From: PUPG01 sp041686485
GTDB lineage: Bacteria > Bacteroidota > Bacteroidia > Bacteroidales > UBA7960
Direction of reading: 5' to 3'
NCBI GenBank assembly: GCA_041686485.1
Contig: JAWLDT010000017.1
Span: forward strand, 1 to 40,849
DNA: 40,849 nucleotides
The notes under the pieces were generated by a model. It was given only the letters and a program-made list of their open reading frames with translations, searched no databases and had not been told where the DNA came from. Made by a program: the position numbers and the translations under genes. This document shows positions 1-7,727 of this stretch, piece after piece (positions within the stretch are counted from its first letter, which is position 1; each line of letters starts with the position of its first letter).

Positions 1-180
1 AATTTGGGTAAAGAATGTGCCATGTCAGTAAATTTTTTGGGTTAATGAATGATTTATCGCTAAGATATAAAAATTATGGCTTTTATGCAACCGGGAAGGG
101 AAAAGCATTGGCAGACGCAGTTATCATTGAGTAGCTTTTTGTTTTAACTGAGGGATGCAGTTGCGATGTGTGTCCTGAAA

Positions 181-213
181 AAAAGAACCCCTGCAACGAT
201 TTCGCTGCAGGGG
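181..213 (-). terminator. Rho-independent terminator of tRNA-Leu
   Basis: On the minus strand a perfect 8-bp stem (CCCCTGCA/TGCAGGGG, 213..206 with 195..188) closes a 10-nt loop and is followed by a T-rich run (187..181). It begins 8 nt after the tRNA 3' end. Confidence 0.85.
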
Positions 214-220
214 CCGGCAG

Positions 221-304
221 TACCCGGGGTCGGGATCGAACCGACACGGTATTGCTACCATTGGTGTTTGAGACCAACGCGTCTACCAATTCCGCCACCC
301 GGGC
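221..304 (-). tRNA. tRNA-Leu (anticodon CAA)
   Basis: Read on the minus strand, a complete class II tRNA is visible. The acceptor stem GCCCGGG pairs with CCCGGGT. The anticodon stem-loop TTGGT-CTCAAAC-ACCAA gives anticodon CAA, and the T arm is GTCGG-TTCGATC-CCGAC. The D-loop and the long variable arm fit leucine. The discriminator base is A at 221 and the CCA tail is not encoded, so it must be added after transcription. The gene has its own promoter and terminator, so it is probably a single-gene transcript. Confidence 0.96.
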
Positions 305-350
305 TCTCTTGTTATCGCAGATAACATATCGGCTTCCGCCGTTTGATCTG

Positions 351-381
351 CAAAAATAACCTTTTTAGCACTTATGACAAA
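351..381 (-). promoter_or_regulatory. Promoter of tRNA-Leu
   Basis: On the minus strand, TTTG (381..378) and TATTTTTG (358..351) match the Bacteroidota -33 and -7 elements, separated by 19 bp. Transcription would start near 344, leaving a leader of about 40 nt before the tRNA 5' end. That leader holds two small hairpins (341..330 and 325..311). Confidence 0.75.
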
Positions 382-431
382 AAAATCCTGAAATCCTGGT
401 ATAATTAAAGGGGTGTTTCCCGTATTATTTA

Positions 432-439
432 TAATTTTG
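432..439 (+). promoter_or_regulatory. -7 promoter element of prs
   Basis: TAATTTTG is an exact TAnnTTTG match 43 bp before the prs start codon. No convincing -33 TTTG is seen at the expected distance. Confidence 0.5.
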
Positions 440-482
440 CCTTATAAAACATGATTCTGACACACCAAAAAACCCTCTGTTC

Positions 483-1427
483 ATGGCTTCTGTCGTAAAA
501 ATTTTCTCTGGTTCCAATTCCCGGGTCTTGGCTGAAAAAATTGCTGAATATTACGGAAAGCCATTGGGTAAAGAATTGATGCAGCATTTTGCGGATGGTG
601 AATTTCAGCCTTCTTTTGAGGAAACCCTTCGTGGCAACGATGTTTTCATTATCCAAAGTACCTGCCCGCCTTCCGATAACCTGATGGAAATGCTCCTGAT
701 GATTGATGCTGCCCGTCGTGCATCTGCCAAGCAGGTGGTAGCCGTGATTCCTTACTTTGGCTTTGCCCGGCAAGATCGCAAGGACAAGCCGCGGGTGTCA
801 ATCGGCGCCAAGCTGATGGCCAACCTGCTTATGGCGTCAGGTATTAACCGTTTGATCACCATGGACCTGCACGCCGATCAGATTCAGGGTTTTTTTGATG
901 TTCCTGTAGATCATATGTATGCGTCAGCCATATTTGTGCCTTATCTGAAAAAACTTAATCTGCCTAACCTGGTAATGGCATCCCCCGACACTGGTGGTAC
1001 ACGACGTGCCGGTGCTTATGCCAAGTTTCTTAACAGCGAACTGGTCATTTGTTATAAACAACGCGTAAAAGCCAATGAAGTGGATCAAATGACCCTTATC
1101 GGGGATGTGAAAAACAAAGATGTGGTGCTGGTTGACGACATCATTGACACTGCTGGCTCCATTACAAGAGCAGGCGCCATGATGCTTGAAAAAGGAGCAA
1201 ACAGTGTCCGGGCGGTGTGTACCCACCCGGTATTCAGCGATAAAGCTTTTGACAGAATCCGTAATAGCGTCTTTGAAGAAGTGATCGTATCCGATACCAT
1301 ACCGCTTAAACACCAATGTCCGAAAGTTACTGTGCTGACAGCCTCAAAACTGTTTGCCGATGTGATTCAGCGGGTGCATAACCATGAATCTATCAGCTCA
1401 CATTTTGAATTTTCAACCATCCTGTAA
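483..1427 (+). CDS. prs: Ribose-phosphate pyrophosphokinase
   Basis: This enzyme makes PRPP from ribose 5-phosphate and ATP. PRPP feeds purine, pyrimidine, His, Trp and NAD synthesis, including the NadC reaction encoded at the other end of this window. The 314-residue length is normal for class I enzymes. Visible hallmarks are the N-terminal KIFSGSNSRVLAEKIAEYYG, the flexible-loop segment ARQDRKDKPR, the ITMDLHADQIQGFF region, and the PRPP-binding loop VVLVDDIIDTAGS near residues 215-230. The ATG at 483 puts the N-terminus where the family expects it, with no clear Shine-Dalgarno, as is usual in this phylum. It stands alone, with rplY starting from its own promoter downstream. Identity is certain. 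Confidence 0.98.
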   Translation: MASVVKIFSGSNSRVLAEKIAEYYGKPLGKELMQHFADGEFQPSFEETLRGNDVFIIQSTCPPSDNLMEMLLMIDAARRASAKQVVAVIPYFGFARQDRKDKPRVSIGAKLMANLLMASGINRLITMDLHADQIQGFFDVPVDHMYASAIFVPYLKKLNLPNLVMASPDTGGTRRAGAYAKFLNSELVICYKQRVKANEVDQMTLIGDVKNKDVVLVDDIIDTAGSITRAGAMMLEKGANSVRAVCTHPVFSDKAFDRIRNSVFEEVIVSDTIPLKHQCPKVTVLTASKLFADVIQRVHNHESISSHFEFSTIL

Positions 1428-1468
1428 TTTTTTGCCTTGTCAACTACCGGTTTTTTTACGCAAAGTGT

Positions 1469-1476
1469 TATCTTTG
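1469..1476 (+). promoter_or_regulatory. -7 promoter element of rplY
   Basis: TATCTTTG (followed by C) is an exact TAnnTTTG match 66 bp before the rplY start. A T-run lies upstream but no clear -33 TTTG. It shows rplY can be transcribed separately from prs. Confidence 0.55.
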
Positions 1477-1541
1477 CAAGCCGTTTTTATGGGGAGATTC
1501 CATATAAACGTTTAATAGTCAAACATTTTAATCCGTAAATC

Positions 1542-2204
1542 ATGAAAAAAGTATCTGTGAGCGGTTCTCCAAGAGAGGACGTAGGGAAAAATGATGCCAA
1601 AAAACTGCGCAGGGAAGGCAATGTCCCTTGCGTTATTTACGGGGGAAAGGAACAAATCCAGTTTTATACTTCAGAGAAAAGTTTTAAGGATATTGTTTAT
1701 ACTCCCGATGCCTGTATTGTTCAACTCGACATCGATGGAAAAAAGAAGGAAGCAATCCTTCAGGATATCCAGTTTCATCCTGTAACTGAGCGCATCCTGC
1801 ATGCCGACTTCCTGGAAATATTCCCCGATAAACCGGTAAAAATGCAGATCCCCATCAACATTAAGGGCGATAGTCCCGGCGTTATGGCAGGCGGGAAAAT
1901 GCTTGTTAAGCGCAGGCGTCTTGAGATTATGGCGCTGCCTGACCAGTTGCCTGCTGAAATTGATGTTGACATCTCCGCCATTGAGATCAACGACTCCGTC
2001 GTTGTCGGTGATCTGAACGTTGACAATGTTCGCTTTATGGATCCGGACAATGCGGTGGTTGTACTGGTTAAATCAGCCAGGGCAGCTATGATGGCACCCG
2101 TTGAAAGTGAAGAGGAAGCAGAGGCGGAAGGCGAAGGTGAAGAAGGCGAAGAAGGTGAAAGCGCCGGAGAAGGCGAAGAAGAAGGTGAGTCGGGCAAGGA
2201 ATAA
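1542..2204 (+). CDS. rplY: 50S ribosomal protein L25 (Ctc/TL5 form)
   Basis: L25 binds 5S rRNA in the large ribosomal subunit. This is the long Ctc/TL5 version: an N-terminal 5S-binding domain (about residues 1-90, with GSPREDVGKNDAKKLRREG and CVIYGG), a second beta-rich domain (about 95-185), and then a low-complexity tail of roughly 30 residues made almost only of Glu and Gly with a few Ser. The acidic tail is common in Bacteroidota L25 and should be disordered. The following pth gene is the usual neighbour. A strong terminator after the stop separates the two transcripts. Confidence 0.97.
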   Translation: MKKVSVSGSPREDVGKNDAKKLRREGNVPCVIYGGKEQIQFYTSEKSFKDIVYTPDACIVQLDIDGKKKEAILQDIQFHPVTERILHADFLEIFPDKPVKMQIPINIKGDSPGVMAGGKMLVKRRRLEIMALPDQLPAEIDVDISAIEINDSVVVGDLNVDNVRFMDPDNAVVVLVKSARAAMMAPVESEEEAEAEGEGEEGEEGESAGEGEEEGESGKE

Positions 2205-2239
2205 CCTCTCCCGGGTCATCCCAAATAACGATTTTCCCC

Positions 2240-2280
2240 AAAGGCATATGGTCATGCATGACCCTGTGCCTTTATTTTTT
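2240..2280 (+). terminator. Rho-independent terminator after rplY
   Basis: An outer stem AAAGGCA/TGCCTTT (2240-2246 with 2267-2273) encloses an inner palindrome GGTCAT-GC-ATGACC (2250-2263). A T-rich tract runs to 2280. It lies 36 bp after the rplY stop. Confidence 0.88.
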
Positions 2281-2281
2281 C

Positions 2282-2289
2282 TACTTTTG
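2282..2289 (+). promoter_or_regulatory. -7 promoter element of pth
   Basis: TACTTTTG is an exact TAnnTTTG match placed directly after the rplY terminator and 73 bp before the pth ATG. A second near match lies at 2317-2325. The arrangement suggests pth is independently transcribed. Confidence 0.45.
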
Positions 2290-2361
2290 ATGATGTATCG
2301 TCCCGAAACGGAGTTGTATATTTTGTGAACATTGAACAGTGAACGAAACCAAAACTTACCC

Positions 2362-2937
2362 ATGAAACACCTGATCGCCTGCCTGGGAAATATTGGTCCG
2401 GAATACCATGAAACCAGGCATAATATCGGTTTTATGGTTGCCGACCGGCTGGCAGAGAAAAAGGAATTATCTTTTACGCCTGCCCGGTATGGTGACATGG
2501 CTTCCTTCCGGCATAAAGGGCGCATGTTTTTTCTGCTCAAACCGTCCACATTGATGAATCGAAGCGGACGGGCTGTCTTGTACTGGTTGAATAAAGAAAA
2601 AATCGAACTCAATAACCTCCTGGTCGTGACGGATGATGTGTCGCTGCCGACAGGTTCCCTGCGGATGCGTCCCAAAGGGGGTCCCGGCGGCCATAACGGA
2701 CTCAGCAATATCATTGATGTGCTGGGAAGCAGTCAGTTCGCAAGGTTGCGGTTTGGTGTCGGAAGTGACTATCCGCAGGGTTTTCAGTCACAATATGTAT
2801 TAGGGAAGTGGAGCGCCGCCGAACGGGAAATCATCGACCCGCAAATAGAACTTGCCTGCGATATGGTGATCAGCTTTGGACTTCAGGGGGTGGCAAATAC
2901 CATGAACCAGTATAACCGCCTTGGAAAAACAGAATGA
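2362..2937 (+). CDS. pth: Peptidyl-tRNA hydrolase
   Basis: Pth releases tRNA from peptidyl-tRNAs that drop off the ribosome. The 191-residue protein is of normal length. Family residues are visible: Asn in CLGNIGPEY, the catalytic His in ETRHNIGF, LMNRSG, the Asp pair in VTDDVSLPTG, and GGHNGLSNI. The frame is open back to a TTG at 2332, which would add ten residues, but the ATG at 2362 gives MKHLIACLGN, matching the usual N-terminus, so it is preferred. The gene follows rplY, a conserved pairing in bacteria. Confidence 0.96.
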   Translation: MKHLIACLGNIGPEYHETRHNIGFMVADRLAEKKELSFTPARYGDMASFRHKGRMFFLLKPSTLMNRSGRAVLYWLNKEKIELNNLLVVTDDVSLPTGSLRMRPKGGPGGHNGLSNIIDVLGSSQFARLRFGVGSDYPQGFQSQYVLGKWSAAEREIIDPQIELACDMVISFGLQGVANTMNQYNRLGKTE

Positions 2938-3071
2938 AACCGGATATGGTAAATGCCTTCAGCATGCCATTGTCCTGCTCATCTGTTTAGCCCCTTTTGT
3001 GCCCGGGTGTAGCCAATGCAGCTTATCAAACGGGAGAAGCATGTATAGAAGGACATCCATCAAGGCGTTCC

Positions 3072-3755
3072 TTATTCAGAGGGCCCCGCCCTTAATAGCT
3101 CATCAATAAACTTCTGCTCCCTGGCTCTGCCTTCATTGTATAAAGTAATCCATGCAATGAGTCCCATTACCGCCAGAATCAGGAAGATAAAAAACTGAAA
3201 ACTGGTAAAAACCAAACCTTTGACAAAGTACAAAGGCACAGAAATAATATTCCCCGCTATCCAGTATATCCAGTTCTCTATCTTTTTCCTGGCCATATAC
3301 CACATTCCGATCAAAAAGATGGATGTTGTAAATGAGTCAATGTAAGGGATGTAAGAGTTCATATATAGCGGATCATCCTGTTTAAAAATATAGATCAGTA
3401 TATATATTATAAAAAACAAAACCGGGACCATGGCCAGTCCAATAACCTGTTCTTTTTTTGTATTCCACCGGATAGGCCGTACCCGCTGCTGATCATCCTT
3501 TCTTGTCCATATATACCAGCCATAAATACTCATGCCTGTATAGAAAAGATTAATACCCATATCTGCGTAAAGCTGAATCTGGAAACAGATGTAAACGTAG
3601 ATCACCGTGCTTACTATGCCTGTCGGATATACCAAAAGGTTTGCACTCCGGGCGAACCACACACTCATAATCCCGAATGTCACAGCAATAAGCTCCAGCA
3701 AGGTGGTGGCCATCATGTTTTCATAAAACAAATGGAAAAAAGAGGAGGATAACAT
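3072..3755 (-). CDS. pnuC: PnuC-type nicotinamide riboside transporter
   Basis: PnuC proteins are inner-membrane facilitators that let in nicotinamide riboside (or a related vitamin) for NAD salvage. The 227-residue protein has about seven hydrophobic segments and the family signature LFYTGMSIYGWYIW around residues 70-85. A second PnuC-like segment, IYWIAGNIISVPLYFVKG, lies in the C-terminal half. ATG codons at 3755 and 3716 are both possible; the promoter at 3794..3787 allows either. It stands alone. Because nadABC is also in this window, de novo synthesis and uptake of NAD precursors seem to coexist. A thiamine-transporting PnuT paralogue is possible, since specificity cannot be read by eye, but no thiamine riboswitch is seen upstream. 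Confidence 0.9.
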   Translation of the reverse strand: MLSSSFFHLFYENMMATTLLELIAVTFGIMSVWFARSANLLVYPTGIVSTVIYVYICFQIQLYADMGINLFYTGMSIYGWYIWTRKDDQQRVRPIRWNTKKEQVIGLAMVPVLFFIIYILIYIFKQDDPLYMNSYIPYIDSFTTSIFLIGMWYMARKKIENWIYWIAGNIISVPLYFVKGLVFTSFQFFIFLILAVMGLIAWITLYNEGRAREQKFIDELLRAGPSE

Positions 3756-3786
3756 GACTGTTACATTTGTTCAGTTAATAACCCGG

Positions 3787-3794
3787 CAAAGGTA
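3787..3794 (-). promoter_or_regulatory. -7 promoter element of pnuC
   Basis: On the minus strand TACCTTTG is an exact TAnnTTTG match 32 bp upstream of the pnuC ATG. No matching -33 element is evident. Confidence 0.55.
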
Positions 3795-3912
3795 GCCAAA
3801 AATGGTTTTTGTATATGGCGTTGTAACATGTGGTGGAAAAAGATGGTTTTTGTGGTACATTATATCGATCCAGAATATTAAGGTTAGGATGTGTTCATTA
3901 TCATAAAATATG

Positions 3913-3920
3913 TATATTTG
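3913..3920 (+). promoter_or_regulatory. -7 promoter element of the signalling operon
   Basis: TATATTTG is an exact TAnnTTTG match. It lies inside the longest open frame of the hybrid kinase (upstream ATG at 3910). Transcription would begin near 3927, so that ATG could not be used; the next in-frame ATG is at 3949. Confidence 0.6.
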
Positions 3921-3948
3921 TTCGGAAGGTCAAAATGCAGAAATACCC

Positions 3949-5820
3949 ATGATAAACTCTGAAAGCAGCATGGGCTTGTTTAATAAGATTAACAACGGCA
4001 CGGTTAAACAGATGAATCTGAATCCCATATCACTGGGATTTAAGGATAGTCGGGAGAAGGATTTTTTGGACAGGTATTTTCATAATTCCCTGCTTCAGGT
4101 ACGGGTTGCGTTTTTACTGGTAGCATTATTGTACGGGTTGTTTGGATTTCTGGACTCTTTGATGGTACCGGAAATGAAAAACACCTTTTATGTGATCCGT
4201 TTTGGCGTCATCGTTCCTGTATTGCTGGGTGTTTTTATTATTTCTTTCTTTCCTGTTTTTAAGCAGGTATGGCAACCCCTTCTTTTTCTTTCCTTTATGG
4301 TGGCCGGGGTTGGCATTAGCTTAATGCTGATTATCGTGCCTGAGAATTACGCCTATTATGGGGGTATGATGTTGATCTTTTCTGCCGGTTATTTCTTTAT
4401 AAAGTTGCGGTTTTTTTATGCCACCATTGCCGGATGGCTTACCCTGCTCATATACAATATCGGTGCCGTGTTTTTTTCTGATGCGGCCGCTGAACTGATC
4501 ATTAATAACAATTTTTTTTATGTTTCGGCCAATGTGATCGGCATGTTTGCTTCTTATAACATTGAGTTTCTGGCACGCAAGGATTTTTTCCTGAACCGTG
4601 AGCTGGATGCCAGTAAGCATGAAATAGAGGAGGCCAATAAAAACCTGGAGCATAAGGTACAAGAGCGAACCAGTCAGCTTCAGAAGGCTAAGGAACGGGC
4701 GGAGGAGTCCGACAAGCTTAAGTCCGCCTTCCTTGCCAATATGAGTCATGAAATCCGGACACCAATGAATGGTATACTTGGATTCTCCCAGCTATTGCTT
4801 GATGCAGAAGATGAAGAGGAGCTCCGGGAGTTTGTCGAAGTGATCAATACCAATGGCCAGCATTTGCTTTCGTTGATCAATGACATTATCGATCTCTCCA
4901 AACTGGAGGTAGGTATGCTATCAGTCAAAGAAAGCGAGTTTTCACTGAATGACCAGTTGGATGAAGTATACGAGCTTTTCAGGGGAAACAGTAAAGTTGT
5001 TAAAGGTCGGGTTGGCTTGCGTGTTCATTATGGGTTGACTCATGATGATGGAGATACGATCATCGCTGATCAGACACGTTTAAAACAAATACTGATCAAC
5101 CTACTTGGTAATGCAATAAAATTCACGAGTACCGGATTTGTGGAGTTTGGCTACCTGGTATACCCCGAAAACCTGGTTTTCTATGTTAAAGATACTGGCA
5201 TTGGGATAAAAGAAGAAGAACAGGAAGAGATCTTCAACCGGTTTATGCAGTCAACGATTAACCACCGTCCGGAACATGAAGGCTCCGGACTCGGACTGGC
5301 GATTTCAAGGGCTTTCATTCACCTTATGGGAGGTGAAATATGGCTTGAAAGTGAAGTTGATAAAGGCTCTATATTCAGTTTTACCATACCAATCAAAAAA
5401 GGAAATAAATCTATATTTAAATATCATAAATCTGAAAACGCCCCCACGAATATGGACTGGAGCGAAAAAGTAATACTTATTGCAGAGGATGTTTCAACCA
5501 ATTATTTGCTGTTGAAAACCGCTTTAAAGAAAACAGGTGTCAGCCTGATATGGGCAAAAAATGGCCAGGAGGCTGTGGATGAATGCAGGAAAGACCAACA
5601 AATAGACCTGGTGCTGATGGATTTGCGTATGCCTGTGATGGATGGTTATGAAGCCACCAAACACATTAAACAAATGCGTCCGGATCTGCCGGTTATTGCA
5701 CAAACTTCTTATGCCATGGATGGTGATAAGGATGCCAGTGTTAAGGCCGGTTGCAATGATTATCTGTCAAAGCCTTTTGACCTTAAGGATCTTGAAAGGT
5801 TAATAGCCAGTTATTTATAA
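3949..5820 (+). CDS. Membrane hybrid histidine kinase (6 TM, HisKA, HATPase, REC)
   Basis: This is a sensor kinase with its own receiver domain. From the ATG at 3949 it has 623 residues: about six hydrophobic segments between residues 50 and 210 with almost no periplasmic domain, a coiled coil (about 215-255), then HisKA with the phospho-acceptor His267 in FLANMSHEIRTPMNG. The HATPase has N-box LLGNAIKF, G1 VKDTGIGI and G2 GSGLGLAIS. A C-terminal receiver carries Asp558 in LVLMDLRMPVMDG and Lys in YLSKPF. A sensor buried in the membrane suggests a hydrophobic or membrane-borne signal. It heads a four-gene operon (15-32 bp gaps) with a second kinase, a LytTR regulator and a PhcB-like methyltransferase. 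An ATG at 3910 is rejected because a promoter element overlaps it; an ATG at 3970 is also possible. Confidence 0.93.
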   Translation: MINSESSMGLFNKINNGTVKQMNLNPISLGFKDSREKDFLDRYFHNSLLQVRVAFLLVALLYGLFGFLDSLMVPEMKNTFYVIRFGVIVPVLLGVFIISFFPVFKQVWQPLLFLSFMVAGVGISLMLIIVPENYAYYGGMMLIFSAGYFFIKLRFFYATIAGWLTLLIYNIGAVFFSDAAAELIINNNFFYVSANVIGMFASYNIEFLARKDFFLNRELDASKHEIEEANKNLEHKVQERTSQLQKAKERAEESDKLKSAFLANMSHEIRTPMNGILGFSQLLLDAEDEEELREFVEVINTNGQHLLSLINDIIDLSKLEVGMLSVKESEFSLNDQLDEVYELFRGNSKVVKGRVGLRVHYGLTHDDGDTIIADQTRLKQILINLLGNAIKFTSTGFVEFGYLVYPENLVFYVKDTGIGIKEEEQEEIFNRFMQSTINHRPEHEGSGLGLAISRAFIHLMGGEIWLESEVDKGSIFSFTIPIKKGNKSIFKYHKSENAPTNMDWSEKVILIAEDVSTNYLLLKTALKKTGVSLIWAKNGQEAVDECRKDQQIDLVLMDLRMPVMDGYEATKHIKQMRPDLPVIAQTSYAMDGDKDASVKAGCNDYLSKPFDLKDLERLIASYL

Positions 5821-5835
5821 TCCGGAAGGTGGACT

Positions 5836-6927
5836 ATGGAAGAAGAAATTACAAATCCAACACCAGTACATACAGAATTACCCCATCAAATATCCCTTCT
5901 TTTTGTTGAGGATAATGACTCTATAAGAAATCTGTATGAAAAACGCCTCAGTAAGCGTGTGAATACGTTTTATATTGCTGAAAACGGGCAGGAAGGGCTG
6001 GAGATTTTTAAAGAACATGAACCAGACCTGATCATCACCGACATCAGCATGCCTATAATGAACGGGCTCGACATGATCCGTCACATTAAAGAACTGACCA
6101 ATGACGTGCAGGTTATTGTGATGTCAGCATACAGCATAAAAGAATACTTCCTTGAAGCCATTGACCTTGGTGTGAATGGTTATTTAATAAAGCCTGTTGA
6201 CCCCATCAAACTATATGGCCTTATTGATGAGCTAGCTGGTAATATCCTGTTAAAGAAAGCATTGGCCGAAAAAGAGATTCGTCGCCGGGTGGCCGAAAAA
6301 AACCTGAAACGTTCATTGGACGAAAAAGACGTATTGCTCCGGGAGGTGCATCACCGCGTGAAAAATAATATGCAGATCATTTCAAGCATCCTCACCATGC
6401 AGGAACGCCTTGTTGATGACGCAAAACTGAAAACGGTGATGACCGAGAGTCGCAACCGCATTCGTTCGATGGCGCTGGTTCATGAAAACCTTTATCAGAA
6501 TGAGAACCTGGCAAATATTCAGTTTTCCAATTATGTGAAAAGCCTGGCGGGTAATCTTGCCCGAACCTATTATGAGATGCAGCAAAAGGTCGGGTTTGAA
6601 TATAATCTGACCGACGTATATTTGCCGCTGGATATTGGAATTCCCTGTGGTCTCATCATCAATGAGTTGATTTCCAACTCTTTTAAACATGCTTTCAATG
6701 ACCACGATAAGGGTACGATAAAAATATCCCTGATACGTGAGGAAAAAAATCAGTTTCTCCTCCAGGTAGCCGATGATGGTAAAGGAATGGATCCGGAGTT
6801 TGAAGTCGAACAGTCGAAGTCGCTCGGGATGCGAATTGTTTATAAACTAACACAACAAATAGATGGGGAGCTGCAATACGACTTTTCTCATGGAACTGAA
6901 TTTAATATACGTTTTACCACTAACTAA
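5836..6927 (+). CDS. Response regulator with histidine-kinase output (REC-HisKA_2-HATPase)
   Basis: A receiver domain (about residues 18-135, Asp69 in LIITDISMPIMNG, Lys119 in YLIKPVD) is joined by a coiled coil to a HisKA_2-type kinase. The phospho-acceptor motif REVHHRVKNNMQIISSIL holds His172/173, and the HATPase has GLIINELISNSFKHAF and VADDGKGMD. The protein (363 residues) has no membrane segment. It is thus a response regulator whose output is another kinase, suited to pass a signal from the membrane kinase to the next receiver. The gap to the preceding gene is 15 bp, with an unusual purine-rich GGAAGGTGG just before the ATG that resembles a Shine-Dalgarno. In Ralstonia, PhcR has the same receiver-then-kinase design and sits beside a kinase and a methyltransferase; whether that likeness reflects shared function is inference. 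Confidence 0.92.
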   Translation: MEEEITNPTPVHTELPHQISLLFVEDNDSIRNLYEKRLSKRVNTFYIAENGQEGLEIFKEHEPDLIITDISMPIMNGLDMIRHIKELTNDVQVIVMSAYSIKEYFLEAIDLGVNGYLIKPVDPIKLYGLIDELAGNILLKKALAEKEIRRRVAEKNLKRSLDEKDVLLREVHHRVKNNMQIISSILTMQERLVDDAKLKTVMTESRNRIRSMALVHENLYQNENLANIQFSNYVKSLAGNLARTYYEMQQKVGFEYNLTDVYLPLDIGIPCGLIINELISNSFKHAFNDHDKGTIKISLIREEKNQFLLQVADDGKGMDPEFEVEQSKSLGMRIVYKLTQQIDGELQYDFSHGTEFNIRFTTN

Positions 6928-6942
6928 CCAAACCTGATTACA

Positions 6943-7695
6943 ATGAATAAATTAAACATTCTGATTGTGGAAGATGAATTTCTGGTGGCTGCAGATATTG
7001 AAGAAAGCTTGCTGAGCCTGGGGTATGAGGTGCAGAACACGGTAGCATCAGGTAAGGCTGCCATTAAGGAAGTTGAAAAACAACTGCCTGACCTCATCCT
7101 GATGGATATCATATTAAAAGAAGAAATGACAGGGATAGAAGCAGCAACCCTCATTCGCGAAAAGCACGACGTGCCGGTCATCTTTCTTACCGCAAATGCC
7201 GATGTATCCACGATAGAGAAAGCCAAGGTTTCCCTTCCGTATGGATATATCATTAAGCCTTTCTCAGAAAAAGACCTCCAGACGAATATCGAAATTGCCA
7301 GGTATAAGTTTGAGAATGATATTCAGTCCAAAATGGAAAGCGACCAGTTTAATGAGTTCTTCCAGCCAAAAACCACTGTCAGGAATGAATTGATCATTGA
7401 AGGTGAAGCAGGTCTGGAAAAGATCAACCTGCCAAACGTGTATTATGTCGAACAGTTTGAAGGCAAATCAAAAGTGTATCTGCGTGAAAGCGAGGTTGTC
7501 GTGAATGATGATCTGAACAGCATCGAAAAACACTTTCCTGAAAACACATTTGTAAGGGTTAGTCAGGATTATATCGTCAATATTGATAAGGTGTTTATTG
7601 CCAAACATCCTGAATTGATCATTGCTGACCGCATGTCCGTTATAACGGTTGATGATGATTACCGCGACCTGCTTGAGGCAATGCTTCATAAATAA
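6943..7695 (+). CDS. LytTR-type DNA-binding response regulator
   Basis: Residues 1-125 form a receiver domain of the type that often partners HisKA_2 kinases, with Asp55 in LILMDIILKEEMTGIEAA and Lys in YGYIIKPFSEKDL. Residues about 155-250 form a LytTR DNA-binding domain, recognised by INLPNVYYVEQFEG, the FVRVSQDYIVNIDKV core and the terminal strand region. It is the only DNA-binding protein of the operon and so the likely end point of the relay. LytTR regulators commonly control secreted or cell-surface functions and bind paired short sites; no such site was picked out here. The gap to the previous gene is 15 bp. Confidence 0.93.
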   Translation: MNKLNILIVEDEFLVAADIEESLLSLGYEVQNTVASGKAAIKEVEKQLPDLILMDIILKEEMTGIEAATLIREKHDVPVIFLTANADVSTIEKAKVSLPYGYIIKPFSEKDLQTNIEIARYKFENDIQSKMESDQFNEFFQPKTTVRNELIIEGEAGLEKINLPNVYYVEQFEGKSKVYLRESEVVVNDDLNSIEKHFPENTFVRVSQDYIVNIDKVFIAKHPELIIADRMSVITVDDDYRDLLEAMLHK

Positions 7696-7727
7696 AACTT
7701 TATCTGCACACTTTGTCTCAATACCTT

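Noticed and set aside
83..298. Short ORFs on both strands over the tRNA-Leu
   Set aside because: They run through a complete tRNA gene and its terminator.
2921..3109. A 62-codon plus-strand ORF with a hydrophobic stretch followed by PGC, like a small lipoprotein
   Set aside because: It overlaps the ends of both pth and pnuC, the lipobox-like sequence has Pro at -2, and the part after the Cys is not protein-like. No promoter or start context supports it.
3756..3909. Thiamine or NAD riboswitch before pnuC
   Set aside because: The 150-bp region has no recognisable riboswitch core, and the pnuC promoter lies only 32 bp before its ATG, leaving no room for an aptamer.
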